This document shows, one piece after another, positions 13,982 to 25,641 of a stretch of 64,000 nt of DNA (position 1 is its first letter; each line of letters opens with the position of its first letter). A program made the translations under genes and the position numbers. This DNA comes from Mycobacterium sp. URHB0044 (GTDB lineage: Bacteria > Actinomycetota > Actinomycetes > Mycobacteriales > Mycobacteriaceae): contig NZ_JIAW01000010.1 in the NCBI RefSeq assembly GCF_000620625.1, positions 124,001 to 188,000 of the forward strand, in the 5' to 3' direction. A model generated the notes under the pieces. That model was not told the origin of the DNA. It made no database searches and saw only the letters and a list, made by a program, of their open reading frames with translations.

Positions 13982-15627
13982 TTTGGGGCTCGAGGCGGCG
14001 CATCCGCAGTCGCTCGGCGCCAATGCTGCGCGGGCTCGGAGCGCTTAGTCGAGCGTTGAGCTTCGCGTGGCGCCGCTCACTGCAGCTGCGCGTGGTGTCG
14101 ATGACCCTCGGGCTGTCCCTGGCCGTCATCCTGGTCCTCGGTTTCGTGCTGACCAGTCAGGTCACCGACCGCATCCTCGAGGTCAAGGTGCGCGCCGCGA
14201 CCGAGGAGATCGAGCGGGCCCGCAATACGGTCAGCGGCATCGTCGGCGGCGAGGAGACCCGCTCGCTGGATAGCAGCCTGCAGTTGGCCCGCAACACGCT
14301 GATCGACCGCAAGGCCGACTCGGGTGCCGGCTTGGCCGGCGCGTTCGACGCCGTGTTGGTGGTGCCCGGCGACGGCCCTCGGGCGGCGACCGCAGCGGGT
14401 CCCGTCGCCCAGGTGCCCAATACGTTGCGCGACTTCGTCAAGGCCGGTCAGGTCAGTTATCAGTACGCAACCGTGCACACCGACGGCTTCAACGGGCCCG
14501 CCCTGATCGTCGGCAGCCCCACCTCGTCACCGGTCACGAATCTCGAGCTGTACCTGATCTTTCCGTTGAACAACGAGGAGAGCACCATCGCCCTGGTGCG
14601 CGGCACCATGGTCACCGGCGGCATCGTGCTGCTCGGCCTGCTGGCGGCCATCGCGCTGTTGGTGGCGCGTCAGATCGTGCTCCCCGTGCGGTCGGCGTCA
14701 CGGATCGCCGAGCGGTTCGCCGAGGGGCACCTCACCGAGCGGATGCCGGTGCGCGGCGAGGACGACATGGCACGGCTGGCGGTGTCGTTCAACGACATGG
14801 CCGAGAGCCTGTCGCGACAGATCACCCAACTCGAGGAGTTCGGAAACCTGCAGCGGCGCTTCACCTCCGACGTCAGCCACGAGCTGCGGACGCCGTTGAC
14901 GACGGTGCGCATGGCCGCCGACCTGATCTACGACCACAGCGACGACCTGGAACCGGCGCTGCGGCGGTCGACGGAGTTGATGGTCAGCGAGCTCGACCGG
15001 TTCGAGACGCTGCTCAACGACCTTCTCGAGATCTCCCGCCACGACGCCGGCGTCGCCGAGCTGTCGGTGGAATCCGAGGATCTGCGCTCGGTGGTGGAGA
15101 GCGCGCTCGACAACGTCGGCCATCTCGCCAACGACGCCGGCGTCGACCTGATCGTCGACCTGCCTGCGACCGAGGTCATCGCCGAGGTCGATCCCCGTCG
15201 GGTGGAACGGATCCTGCGCAACCTCATCGCCAACGCCATCGACCACGCCGAGCGCAAACCGGTGCGGATCCGGATGCTCGCCGACGAGGACACCGTCGCA
15301 GTCACGGTGCGCGACTACGGCGTCGGCCTGCGTCCCGGCGAGGAGAAGCTCGTCTTCAGCCGCTTCTGGCGGTCCGACCCATCACGCGTGCGACGCTCCG
15401 GCGGCACCGGCCTCGGCTTGGCGATCAGCATCGAGGACGCCCGGCTGCACCAGGGCCGGCTGGAGGCCTGGGGTGAACCGGGCAAGGGCGCGTCGTTTCG
15501 ACTGACCCTGCCGCTGGTGCGCGGACACAAGGTGACCACCAGCCCGTTGCCGCTCAAACCCGTTGGGCCCGACCGGCCCCCGCGTCGGCAGGCTCCCAAA
15601 CGCGAACCGGCGGGGGAGCGGGCGTGA
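13978..15627 (+). CDS. mtrB: Sensor histidine kinase MtrB
   Basis: A 549-residue membrane sensor that phosphorylates MtrA. Two membrane segments (about residues 38-58 and 205-228) flank an extracytoplasmic sensor; HAMP follows (about 228-280), then the DHp domain with His301 in DVSHELRTPL, and the ATPase domain with NLIANAIDHAE, DYGVGLRPGE and GGTGLGLAIS. The start overlaps mtrA by ATGA and the stop overlaps lpqB by 4 bp, so the three are one coupled operon. The basic, Pro-rich C-terminal tail is shorter than in M. tuberculosis (567 residues). Confidence 0.95.
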   Translation: MIWGSRRRIRSRSAPMLRGLGALSRALSFAWRRSLQLRVVSMTLGLSLAVILVLGFVLTSQVTDRILEVKVRAATEEIERARNTVSGIVGGEETRSLDSSLQLARNTLIDRKADSGAGLAGAFDAVLVVPGDGPRAATAAGPVAQVPNTLRDFVKAGQVSYQYATVHTDGFNGPALIVGSPTSSPVTNLELYLIFPLNNEESTIALVRGTMVTGGIVLLGLLAAIALLVARQIVLPVRSASRIAERFAEGHLTERMPVRGEDDMARLAVSFNDMAESLSRQITQLEEFGNLQRRFTSDVSHELRTPLTTVRMAADLIYDHSDDLEPALRRSTELMVSELDRFETLLNDLLEISRHDAGVAELSVESEDLRSVVESALDNVGHLANDAGVDLIVDLPATEVIAEVDPRRVERILRNLIANAIDHAERKPVRIRMLADEDTVAVTVRDYGVGLRPGEEKLVFSRFWRSDPSRVRRSGGTGLGLAISIEDARLHQGRLEAWGEPGKGASFRLTLPLVRGHKVTTSPLPLKPVGPDRPPRRQAPKREPAGERA

Positions 15628-17390
15628 GACGCTTCCTGGCGGTGGCGTCGCTGCTGCTGATGGTGTTCACGACGGCAGGGTGTGCGGGCGTGCCGAGCTC
15701 CTCGGCCCCGCAGGCCATAGGCACCGTGGACCGGCCGGCCCCGCCCAGCCTGCCCACCCCGACGCCGGGCATGGATCCCGACGTGCTGCTGCGCGAATTC
15801 CTCAAGGCCACCGCAGATCCCGCGAACCGTCACCTCGCGGCGCGGCAGTTCCTCACCGAGTCGGCGTCACGATCGTGGGACGACGCCGGCAGCGCGCTGC
15901 TGATCGACCGCGTGGTGTTCGTCGAAACCCGCGGCCCGGAACGGGTTTCGGCCCACATGCGCGCCGACATCCTGGGCTCGCTTTCCGACATGGGGGTGTT
16001 CGAGACGGGCGAGGGCGCGTTGCCCGATCCTGGCCCCATCGAACTGGTCAAGACGCCCGGCGGCTGGCGCATCGACAGCCTGCCCAACGGCGTCTTCCTG
16101 GATTGGCAGCAGTTCCAGCAGACCTACAAGCGCAACACCCTGTACTTCGTCGACCCGACCGGCAAGACCGTCGTGCCCGACCCGCGCTACGTGGCGGTAT
16201 CCGATCCGGACCTGCTGGCCACCGAGTTGGTGACGAAGCTGGTCTCCGGTCCGCGGCCCGAGATGGACAAGACGGTGCGCAACCTGCTCGGTCCGCCGCT
16301 GCGCCTGCGCGGTCCGGTCACGCGCGCCGACGGCGGCAAGACCGGAGTGGGCCGCGGCTACGGCGGCGCGCGCGTCGACCTGGAGAACCTGTCGACCACC
16401 GACCCGCACAGCAGGCAATTGCTTGCGGCCCAGATCATCTGGACGTTGTCACGGGCGGGCATCAACGGCCCCTACGTGCTCAACGCCGACGGCGCCGCGC
16501 TGGACGACCGGTTCGCCGACGGGTGGAACACCTCGGACGTGGCGGCCACCGACCCCGGCGCCGACGCGGGCGCCGCCGCGGGACTGCACGCCCTGGTGGG
16601 CGGGTCCATGGTGTCGATGGACGGCCAGAAGGCCCCGCGCGTGGCCGGCTCGTTCGGGCAGATGCCGAACCAGACGGCCGCGTCGCTGTCCCGCAGCGGG
16701 CAGGAAGCCTCGTCGGTGGTGACGCTGCGGCCGGGCGCGCCCGACATGGCGTCGTCGCTGTGGGTCGGACAGGTGGGCGGCGTTGCGGCCCAAGCCCTGG
16801 ACGGACGGACGGTGTCGCGGCCCAGCTGGTCGCTCGACGACGCAGTCTGGGTCGTCGTGGACGGCAACAACGTCGTGCGGGTGATCCAGGAGGCGGCTTC
16901 GGGGCTGCCCGCCCGAATCCCCGTCGACGTCACCGCCGTATCCGTGCGCTTCCCTGGCCCGATCGCCGAACTGCAACTGTCACGGGACGGGACCCGCGCC
17001 GCGATGGTCATCGCCGGTCAGGTCATCCTGGCCAGCGTCGAGCAGACCCAGGGGGGCCAGTACGCCCTGACCTACCCGCGCCGGCTGGGCTTCGGCCTTG
17101 GCGACACCGCGGTGTCGCTGTCTTGGCGCACCGGCGACGACATCGTGGTGAGCCGCACGGATTCCCAGCATCCGGTGTCCTACGTCAATCTCGACGGCGT
17201 CAACTCCGACGGTCCGAGCCGCAACCTGCTGGCTCCGGTGTCGACGGTGGCGGCCAACCCGTCGACGGTGTACGTGGCCGATCAGCGTGGCGTGCTTCAG
17301 CTTTCGGGCGCCGCAGCCGAAGACGATCCGGCGTGGGCCGAAGTCCGGCCGCTGATGATCGCCGGGGCGCTGCCGGTGCTGCCGGGCTGA
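15624..17390 (+). CDS. lpqB: Lipoprotein LpqB, MtrAB accessory
   Basis: A 588-residue exported lipoprotein with signal peptide and lipobox TAGC at about residues 17-20. A GerMN-like domain lies in the middle (about 125-290), followed by a beta-propeller-like C-terminal part. LpqB interacts with the MtrB sensor domain and modulates MtrA phosphorylation in mycobacteria. It overlaps mtrB by 4 bp. The usual next gene, Rv3243c, is missing; an unrelated dehydrogenase is encoded on the other strand. Confidence 0.93.
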   Translation: MRRFLAVASLLLMVFTTAGCAGVPSSSAPQAIGTVDRPAPPSLPTPTPGMDPDVLLREFLKATADPANRHLAARQFLTESASRSWDDAGSALLIDRVVFVETRGPERVSAHMRADILGSLSDMGVFETGEGALPDPGPIELVKTPGGWRIDSLPNGVFLDWQQFQQTYKRNTLYFVDPTGKTVVPDPRYVAVSDPDLLATELVTKLVSGPRPEMDKTVRNLLGPPLRLRGPVTRADGGKTGVGRGYGGARVDLENLSTTDPHSRQLLAAQIIWTLSRAGINGPYVLNADGAALDDRFADGWNTSDVAATDPGADAGAAAGLHALVGGSMVSMDGQKAPRVAGSFGQMPNQTAASLSRSGQEASSVVTLRPGAPDMASSLWVGQVGGVAAQALDGRTVSRPSWSLDDAVWVVVDGNNVVRVIQEAASGLPARIPVDVTAVSVRFPGPIAELQLSRDGTRAAMVIAGQVILASVEQTQGGQYALTYPRRLGFGLGDTAVSLSWRTGDDIVVSRTDSQHPVSYVNLDGVNSDGPSRNLLAPVSTVAANPSTVYVADQRGVLQLSGAAAEDDPAWAEVRPLMIAGALPVLPG

Positions 17391-17400
17391 GCCTCCCGCG

Positions 17401-18180
17401 TCAAGCCTCGGACGCGCCCGCCATCAACCGGTGCAGGCGACCCATCACGTCGGGGTAACGCTTGAGGTGCGCACCGCCGTTGAGGTCGAGCACCTCACCG
17501 GTCAGCCACGGCGACTTGGTCATGAACAGCACCGCCTCGGCGATGTCCTCGGGTGTGCCGGTGCGGCCGAGCGCGGTGTTCTCCGCATAGTCCTCGACCG
17601 TTCCTGGAATCATCGCCGCGCCCTCGGTCAGCGGGGTGAGCACGAAGCCCGGCGCGACGGCGTTGACGCGGATGCCGCGTGACGCGAACTCCAAGGCCGC
17701 GACCTGGGTGAGCATCGACAGTCCCGCCTTGGCGGCGCAGTAGGCGCTCATTCCCGCGGCGGGCTGGCGGGCGTTGAGCGACGAGATCCACACCAGCGCA
17801 CCGTCGTCCCGCAGCTGACGCCCCGCGTACTTCGCGACGATCAACGATCCCGTCAGACAGACGTCGACGACGGACCGGAACTGGTCGACCGGCATGTCGA
17901 CGATGAGGCTCATGTTGCTGAAGCCGGCCGTGGTGACGACGACGTCCAGCGGGCCGGTCTTCTCGAACAGGGCCGCCACCGAGTCCTCGTCGGTGACGTC
18001 GACCCCCGCGCCGGCATGGGCCGGCCCGAGTTCCGTCGCGCGGGCCGCGGCGCCGTCGGCGTTGAGGTCGGTCACCGTCACCCGGCAGCCGTCCGACGCC
18101 AGGGCCTTGGCCGTCGCCCACCCGATGCCCGACGCACCGCCGATGACGAGTGCCGTCCGCACGCTTCCGTTCTCGGTCAC
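17401..18180 (-). CDS. Short-chain dehydrogenase/reductase
   Basis: A 259-residue classical SDR. It has the NAD(P) motif GGASGIG near residue 12, the catalytic Ser in WISSLNA, YCAAK as the YxxxK site, and VNAVAPGFV after it. GTG 18180 has GGAGG five bases upstream and is preferred over upstream starts. The end TGEVLDLNGGAH is typical of the family. It is convergent with lpqB and divergent from the ComF-like gene, so it is a single-gene unit. Substrate unknown. Confidence 0.88.
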   Translation of the reverse strand: MTENGSVRTALVIGGASGIGWATAKALASDGCRVTVTDLNADGAAARATELGPAHAGAGVDVTDEDSVAALFEKTGPLDVVVTTAGFSNMSLIVDMPVDQFRSVVDVCLTGSLIVAKYAGRQLRDDGALVWISSLNARQPAAGMSAYCAAKAGLSMLTQVAALEFASRGIRVNAVAPGFVLTPLTEGAAMIPGTVEDYAENTALGRTGTPEDIAEAVLFMTKSPWLTGEVLDLNGGAHLKRYPDVMGRLHRLMAGASEA

Positions 18181-18280
18181 TGAAGCCTCCACTTCGCCCG
18201 CACGACTGACGCCGCAACCGTAAGTGATACGGCAGCGGCCTCGGATGCGAACCGTCAGACCCCACGGGCACACTGCGGGA

Positions 18281-18907
18281 GTGCTGGTCGACCTGGTCCT
18301 GCCGATCGAGTGCGGTGGCTGTGGCGCGCCGTCCACCCGGTGGTGCGACAACTGCGCGCGGGCGCTGGCGGTCGCCCCCGACGAGCCGGCCCTGGTGACG
18401 CCGCGGCTCGACCCGGGCGTGCCCGTCTTCGCGTTGGGCCGCTACGCCGGCGTCCGTCGCGAAGCCATCGTCGCTGCCAAGGAACGGGGCCGCACCGACC
18501 TCATCCGACCACTCTCCGCGGCGCTGCACGACGGGTTGGATCGGCTACTGGCGTGGGGCATCGTCGAGACACCGTTGACCCTGGTGCCCGCACCCACCCG
18601 CCGGTCGGCTGCCCGGCGCCGAGGCGGAGACCCCGTCACCAGGATGGCGCTGGCCTCGGCGCCCAACGGGACGACCGTGTCGGCCGCGCTGCGGATCCGC
18701 GCGTTCACCCGCGACTCGGTCGGGCTTTCGGCGGACGACCGGCAGCGCAACATCGCAGGCCGGGTCGTGCTGCGGCGGCAGATCCGCGGCGACGTACTGC
18801 TGGTGGACGACGTGGTCACCACCGGAGCCACCGCGGACGAGTCGGTGCGGGTGCTGCACGCCGCGGGCGCCCGGGTCGCGGCCGTCCTGGCCATCGCACA
18901 CGCTTGA
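18281..18907 (+). CDS. ComF-family phosphoribosyltransferase-like protein (Rv3242c)
   Basis: A 208-residue protein. It has an N-terminal zinc-ribbon (CGGC and WCDNC) and a C-terminal PRPP-binding motif VLLVDDVVTTGAT, the layout of ComFC proteins that help DNA uptake in competent bacteria; in mycobacteria the role is not established. GTG 18281 (VLVDLVLPIEC) aligns with the usual family start; the frame is open upstream to 18224. Its position between lpqB and hpf matches Rv3242c. Confidence 0.85.
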   Translation: MLVDLVLPIECGGCGAPSTRWCDNCARALAVAPDEPALVTPRLDPGVPVFALGRYAGVRREAIVAAKERGRTDLIRPLSAALHDGLDRLLAWGIVETPLTLVPAPTRRSAARRRGGDPVTRMALASAPNGTTVSAALRIRAFTRDSVGLSADDRQRNIAGRVVLRRQIRGDVLLVDDVVTTGATADESVRVLHAAGARVAAVLAIAHA

Positions 18908-19214
18908 CCCGCACGGCCGGAGCGATCGACGGCGACGGCAATTACCGCGATGTCAGCTCGACGTGAAGAGTTCAAAACACGTGCCCGGAATTAGTGGCAC
19001 TGGCAGGTGAACACGGACTACCGTCGGGGCCAACCACCCGTGAATAACTCACGGAGGCGTTGATCACACCAGCGCCACATCGCCTGACCGCGGTAGGAGG
19101 TGAGTCCTCGACACCTTGCGCCGGTGGGCGGCGATAGCACGGCCCTTCGGTGCGGTTCCTTCACTAGCCGGGCACGCTGAGCGTGCGACGCCGAAGAGAA
19201 ACGAGTTGCCAAGT
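18908..19214 (+). other. Non-coding leader region upstream of hpf
   Basis: A 307-bp gap without a credible gene. It holds a small inverted repeat CGTGA-ATAAC-TCACG (19039-19053) and a 15-bp palindrome GCACGCTGAGCGTGC (19172-19186), 29 bp before the hpf ATG. The length suggests a long 5' untranslated region or more than one promoter for hpf. No convincing -35/-10 pair or terminator was identified. Confidence 0.5.
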
Positions 19215-19907
19215 ATGTCAACACAATCCGTGGAAACCGACCGTTCGACGATGGTCATGGTCGATGACGAGCCCGCAGCCGCGCTTCGCGCCGAGGTCGT
19301 CGTCAAGGGCCGAAACGTCGAGATCCCCGATCACTTCCGCACCTACGTCTCCGAGAAGCTGTCGCGCCTGGAGCGCTTCGACCGCACCATCTACCTGTTC
19401 GACGTCGAACTCGACCACGAGAAGAACCGACGTCAACGCAAGAACTGCCAGCATGTCGAGATCACCGCCCGCGGTCGGGGCCCCGTTGTGCGCGGCGAAG
19501 CCTGCGCCGACAGCTTCTACGCAGCTCTGGAGGGGGCGGTCTGCAAGCTGGAGAACCGGCTGCGCCGCAGCAAGGACCGGCGCAAGATCCACTACGGCGA
19601 CAAGAGGCCGGTATCAGTGGCCGAGGCCACCGCCACCATTCCGCTGCAGGACGAGGCGCCCAGCCACGACGCGACGCCCGCCTACGAGGCGGTGCCCGCG
19701 GCCGACGTCGCGGTCGACGACCACGAACCCGGCCGGATCGTGCGCACCAAGGAGCACGCCGCCCGGCCGATGACCGTCGACGATGCCCTCTACGAGATGG
19801 AACTCGTCGGCCACGACTTCTTCCTGTTCCACGACAAGGAGAGCGACAAGCCATCCGTGGTGTACCGGCGGCATGCCTATGACTACGGGTTGATCCGGCT
19901 GGCGTGA
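19215..19907 (+). CDS. hpf: Long-form ribosome hibernation-promoting factor
   Basis: A 230-residue protein. The N-terminal S30AE/YfiA domain (about 22-125) blocks the decoding centre of idle ribosomes, with the basic stretch ENRLRRSKDRRK. The C-terminal domain (about 170-230) has the VDDALYEMELVGHDFFLF and DYGLIRL motifs used for 100S dimer formation in long HPF. It is the Rv3241c counterpart (MPY/RafS family) and precedes secA1. ATG 19215 is the start; upstream in-frame codons lie in the leader. Confidence 0.93.
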   Translation: MSTQSVETDRSTMVMVDDEPAAALRAEVVVKGRNVEIPDHFRTYVSEKLSRLERFDRTIYLFDVELDHEKNRRQRKNCQHVEITARGRGPVVRGEACADSFYAALEGAVCKLENRLRRSKDRRKIHYGDKRPVSVAEATATIPLQDEAPSHDATPAYEAVPAADVAVDDHEPGRIVRTKEHAARPMTVDDALYEMELVGHDFFLFHDKESDKPSVVYRRHAYDYGLIRLA

Positions 19908-20026
19908 TCGCTCTCGCCTGACCCGGACGGCCCATCTGGCCTGCTTACGCTGGCTGCTTCGGCCAGTCACCTACGATGGACTTTTGTCGAACCACTAGTT
20001 CCATCGAGCCCCTAGGGGAAGTTAGC

Positions 20027-22858
<2,832 letters not shown>

Positions 22859-22872
22859 GACGGCCGCGTTCG

Positions 22873-23493
22873 TCAACCGATCTGCAACGCCGTGACGAGC
22901 CAACGCCCTCCGACGATCTCGATCCGGGCGGCGATGGCCCGCACCCTGGACCCCCGCGTGTAGGTGGCGAAGACCTCGGCCGCCGTTGCCTCACCGTCGG
23001 CGTCGGCCGCCGTGCGCATCCGCACCCGGCGCAACACGGCGCCGTCGGAAGATCTGGTTCGCGTCATCGCCACGACGGCGTCGATCAGCGTCGGCGCCAG
23101 CAGCGGCCGCAGTTGGGCGACGGGCCTGCGCCGGTCGATCACTTCGAGGATCCGCCGCAGCGCGGTGTCGGTGAAGACGGCCGCGGCGCGTGGTGGTGGT
23201 GACTCGCGGGCCGGGGGAGCGGGGACCGGCCGCAGCCGCCGCGGGGTGTGCCTGTGTAGCGCTGCGGGACGCGGCGGTGGACACACGGCGGCCGTGCCGA
23301 CGAGCGGTGGTTCGTAGTCGATGATCGGCGAGGTGAAGGAATTTGCCGGGGCGAGCGAAGCGACGGGGGATGTCTGCGGGGCGAGCGAAGCGACGGGGGA
23401 TGTCTGCGGGGCGAGCGAAGCGACGGGGGATGTCTGCGGGGCGAGCGAAGCGACGGGGGATGTGTCAGCAACGGGTAGACGTGATGCGGTCAC
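22873..23493 (-). CDS. Rv3235-family protein with decapeptide repeats
   Basis: A 206-residue Ala/Arg/Pro-rich protein. The C-terminal part (about 105-206) is the conserved Rv3235-type domain, ending in GGRWLVTALQIG. The N-terminal part has the ten-residue unit SPVASLAPQT four times, encoded by the 30-bp tandem array at 23351-23460 read on the minus strand. The function is unknown. GTG 23493 is the start and lies 173 bp from the divergent acyltransferase-like gene. The repeat tract comes from a dispersed DNA element and need not be functional. Confidence 0.7.
   Translation of the reverse strand: MTASRLPVADTSPVASLAPQTSPVASLAPQTSPVASLAPQTSPVASLAPANSFTSPIIDYEPPLVGTAAVCPPPRPAALHRHTPRRLRPVPAPPARESPPPRAAAVFTDTALRRILEVIDRRRPVAQLRPLLAPTLIDAVVAMTRTRSSDGAVLRRVRMRTAADADGEATAAEVFATYTRGSRVRAIAARIEIVGGRWLVTALQIG
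23351..23460. repeat. Four-copy tandem array of the GCGAGCGAAGCGACGGGG element
   Basis: The 20-mer gcgagcgaagcgacggggga occurs at 23351, 23381, 23411 and 23441, an exact 30-bp period with tgtctgcggg between copies. The array is inside the Rv3235-type gene and the period keeps its frame. The same core recurs at 44886-44937 and 51590-51765. Confidence 0.95.
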
Positions 23494-23526
23494 GGTGGGT
23501 CTCCAGCAGTCGGGGTGAACACGAGG

Positions 23527-23551
23527 GCATCTGCTGGAGAGTCGCAGATGC
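23527..23551. promoter_or_regulatory. Inverted repeat in the divergent promoter region
   Basis: GCATCTGC (23527-23534) and GCAGATGC (23544-23551) are perfect 8-bp arms around a 9-bp centre, between the divergent Rv3235-type and WS/DGAT-like genes. It may be an operator or a hairpin in the leader of either gene; no regulator is known. Confidence 0.4.
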
Positions 23552-23665
23552 TCTCATGATCCCACGGGGCGCGGACACGCTCGTGCACCCGTGATGCAGG
23601 GCAGGTGTTTCTCCGGTTACCGTGACGGGGTTCAGACGTCGAGCAAGGGGGAGGCCAGCGCCGTC

Positions 23666-25075
23666 ATGGTGACGAGGTTGTCGGCGTCCGATGCGGCCTT
23701 CTACAGGCTGGAGAATTCGTCAACGCCGATGTACGTGGGTTCGCTCTCGATCCTGCGCAAGCCGCGCAGCGGGTTGAGCTACGAGACCCTGCTGGCCACC
23801 GTCGAGCAACGGTTGCCGCAGATTCCGCGGTACCGCCAGAAGGTGCGCGAGGTGGCGCTGGGCCTGGCGCGGCCGGTGTGGGTCGACGATCCCGAATTCG
23901 ACATCACCTATCACATTCGGCGTTCGGCGTTGCCGTCGCCGGGCAGCGACGCCCAACTGCACGATCTCGTCGCGCGACTCGGGTCGCGGCAGCTGGACAA
24001 GTCACGTCCGCTGTGGGAGATGTACCTGGTCGAGGGGCTGGCGAAGAACCGCATCGCCCTCTATACGAAGTCGCATCAGGCGCTCGTCAACGGCATGACG
24101 GCGCTGGAGATCGGGCACGTCATCGCCGATCGGACCCAGAAGCCGCCCGAGTTCGGGGAGGACATCTGGATTCCCGCGCGGGAGCCCAGCGACGCGCGGC
24201 TGACGGCCGGTGCCGTCGGTGAATGGGTCACCCGGCCGACCACCCAGCTCGCCGCTGTCCGCTCCGCGGTCACGGACGTGGTCACCAACAGCGGGCAACT
24301 GGCCGAGGTGGGGCGCCGGTTCGCCGACGTCGCCCGCACGGTCGCGCGCGGCACCGCACCCAGCAGCCCACTGAATACCACCGTGTCGCGAAACCGCCGG
24401 TTCGCCGTCGCGAGCCACCAGCTCGAGGACTACCGCCAACTGCGCGCCCGCTACGACTGCGATGTCAACGACGTCGTGCTCGCCGTCGTGGCAGGCGCCC
24501 TGCGGTACTGGCTGATGTCACGCGGCGAGCCGGTGACGTCGGCCTCGATGGTGCGGGCGATGGCGCCGATGTCGGTGTATCCCGACGGTGAGCTCGACGG
24601 GGTCGGGCCGGGTCAGGCCATCAGCGAGGTGTCGCCATTCCTGGTCGACCTGCCCGTCGGCGAGGGCAACGCGGTGGTGCGGCTGTCGCAGATCGCCCAT
24701 GCCACCGAATCGCACCCGACCGCGGCCAGCCTCGTCGACGCCAGAACGATCGTCACGCTGTCGGGGTTTGGTCCACCCACGCTGCACGCCATGGGAATTC
24801 GCGTTGCGACCAGTTTCTCGGCGCGACAGTTCAATCTGTTGATCACCAATGTGCCTGGCGCGCAGAAGCAGATGTACCTCGCGGGAACCAAGCTGCTGGA
24901 GACCTACGCGGTGCCACCGCTGCTACACGACCAGGTGATGGCGATCGGCGTGACGTCCTACAACGGCATGCTGTACTTCGGCATCAACGCCGACCGCGAC
25001 GCGATGAGCGACGTGGACGTGCTGCCCGTTCTGTTGCGTGAATCGCTCGACGAATTGCTGGAGGCTGCACGCTAA
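23666..25075 (+). CDS. WS/DGAT-family acyltransferase-like protein with altered active site
   Basis: A 469-residue protein of the wax ester synthase/diacylglycerol acyltransferase family, the full-length version of M. tuberculosis Rv3234c-Rv3233c (tgs3). The family motif HHxxxDG reads HQALVNG (137-143): the second His, normally the catalytic base, is Gln and the Asp is Asn. The motif NDVVLAVVAGALR and the PLW region (SRPLWEMYLVEGL) are intact. Triacylglycerol synthesis is therefore doubtful; it may act on another substrate or be non-catalytic. ATG 23666 gives the normal family length. Confidence 0.85.
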   Translation: MVTRLSASDAAFYRLENSSTPMYVGSLSILRKPRSGLSYETLLATVEQRLPQIPRYRQKVREVALGLARPVWVDDPEFDITYHIRRSALPSPGSDAQLHDLVARLGSRQLDKSRPLWEMYLVEGLAKNRIALYTKSHQALVNGMTALEIGHVIADRTQKPPEFGEDIWIPAREPSDARLTAGAVGEWVTRPTTQLAAVRSAVTDVVTNSGQLAEVGRRFADVARTVARGTAPSSPLNTTVSRNRRFAVASHQLEDYRQLRARYDCDVNDVVLAVVAGALRYWLMSRGEPVTSASMVRAMAPMSVYPDGELDGVGPGQAISEVSPFLVDLPVGEGNAVVRLSQIAHATESHPTAASLVDARTIVTLSGFGPPTLHAMGIRVATSFSARQFNLLITNVPGAQKQMYLAGTKLLETYAVPPLLHDQVMAIGVTSYNGMLYFGINADRDAMSDVDVLPVLLRESLDELLEAAR

Positions 25076-25110
25076 TCGGCGTTCGGGGCTAGTGCCGCTA
25101 CAGTCGCCTG

Positions 25111-25611
25111 GTGCGCGTCTACATCCCGGCGACCCTGGCCATGTTGCAGAAGCTCGTCGCCGACGGGTCGATGCACGCGCGCAGCGGCACCGCATTCGCC
25201 GTGACTCCGACGTTGCGGGAGTCCTACGCCGAGGGTGACGACGATGAACTCGGCGAGGTGGCGTTGCGCGAGGCGGCATTGGCGTCGCTGCGACTACTGG
25301 CGGCGGAGGGCACTGAAGTTGGACTCCCGCCGAGGCGCGCGGTTCTCGTCGCCGAGGTGGACGACGTCACCGCCCGGCCGGATCTCGACGACGCGGTGGT
25401 GCGCCTGGCCGGTCCCGTGGGCATCGCGGACGTGGTCGCGACCTACCTCGACAACGCCGCGGCCGAGCCGGCCGTGCTGGCCGCCGTCGAGGCCGTCGAC
25501 GCCGCCGATCTCGGAGACGAGGACTCGGAGTTCATCGTCGGCGACGCCCAAGACCACGACCTCGCCTGGTACGCCAGCCAGGAGCTGCCGTTCCTGCTCG
25601 AGCTGCTCTAA
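25111..25611 (+). CDS. Conserved actinobacterial protein (Rv3231c type)
   Basis: A 166-residue acidic soluble protein of the Rv3231c/DUF6912 type, conserved in actinobacteria; function unknown. The N-terminus MRVYIPATLAMLQKL and the C-terminus DLAWYASQELPFLLELL are the family hallmarks. GTG 25111 is the start. In M. tuberculosis it lies between ppk2 (Rv3232c) and Rv3230c; here ppk2 is absent and a lipoprotein amidohydrolase follows. Confidence 0.8.
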   Translation: MRVYIPATLAMLQKLVADGSMHARSGTAFAVTPTLRESYAEGDDDELGEVALREAALASLRLLAAEGTEVGLPPRRAVLVAEVDDVTARPDLDDAVVRLAGPVGIADVVATYLDNAAAEPAVLAAVEAVDAADLGDEDSEFIVGDAQDHDLAWYASQELPFLLELL

Positions 25612-25641
25612 GCGCCACACCGACGGACGGGGAGGGTGTCG

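Noticed and set aside
23351..23460. CRISPR-like regular 30-bp repeat array
   Set aside because: The whole 30-bp unit repeats, with no variable spacers, and it lies in frame inside a gene; no cas genes are present.
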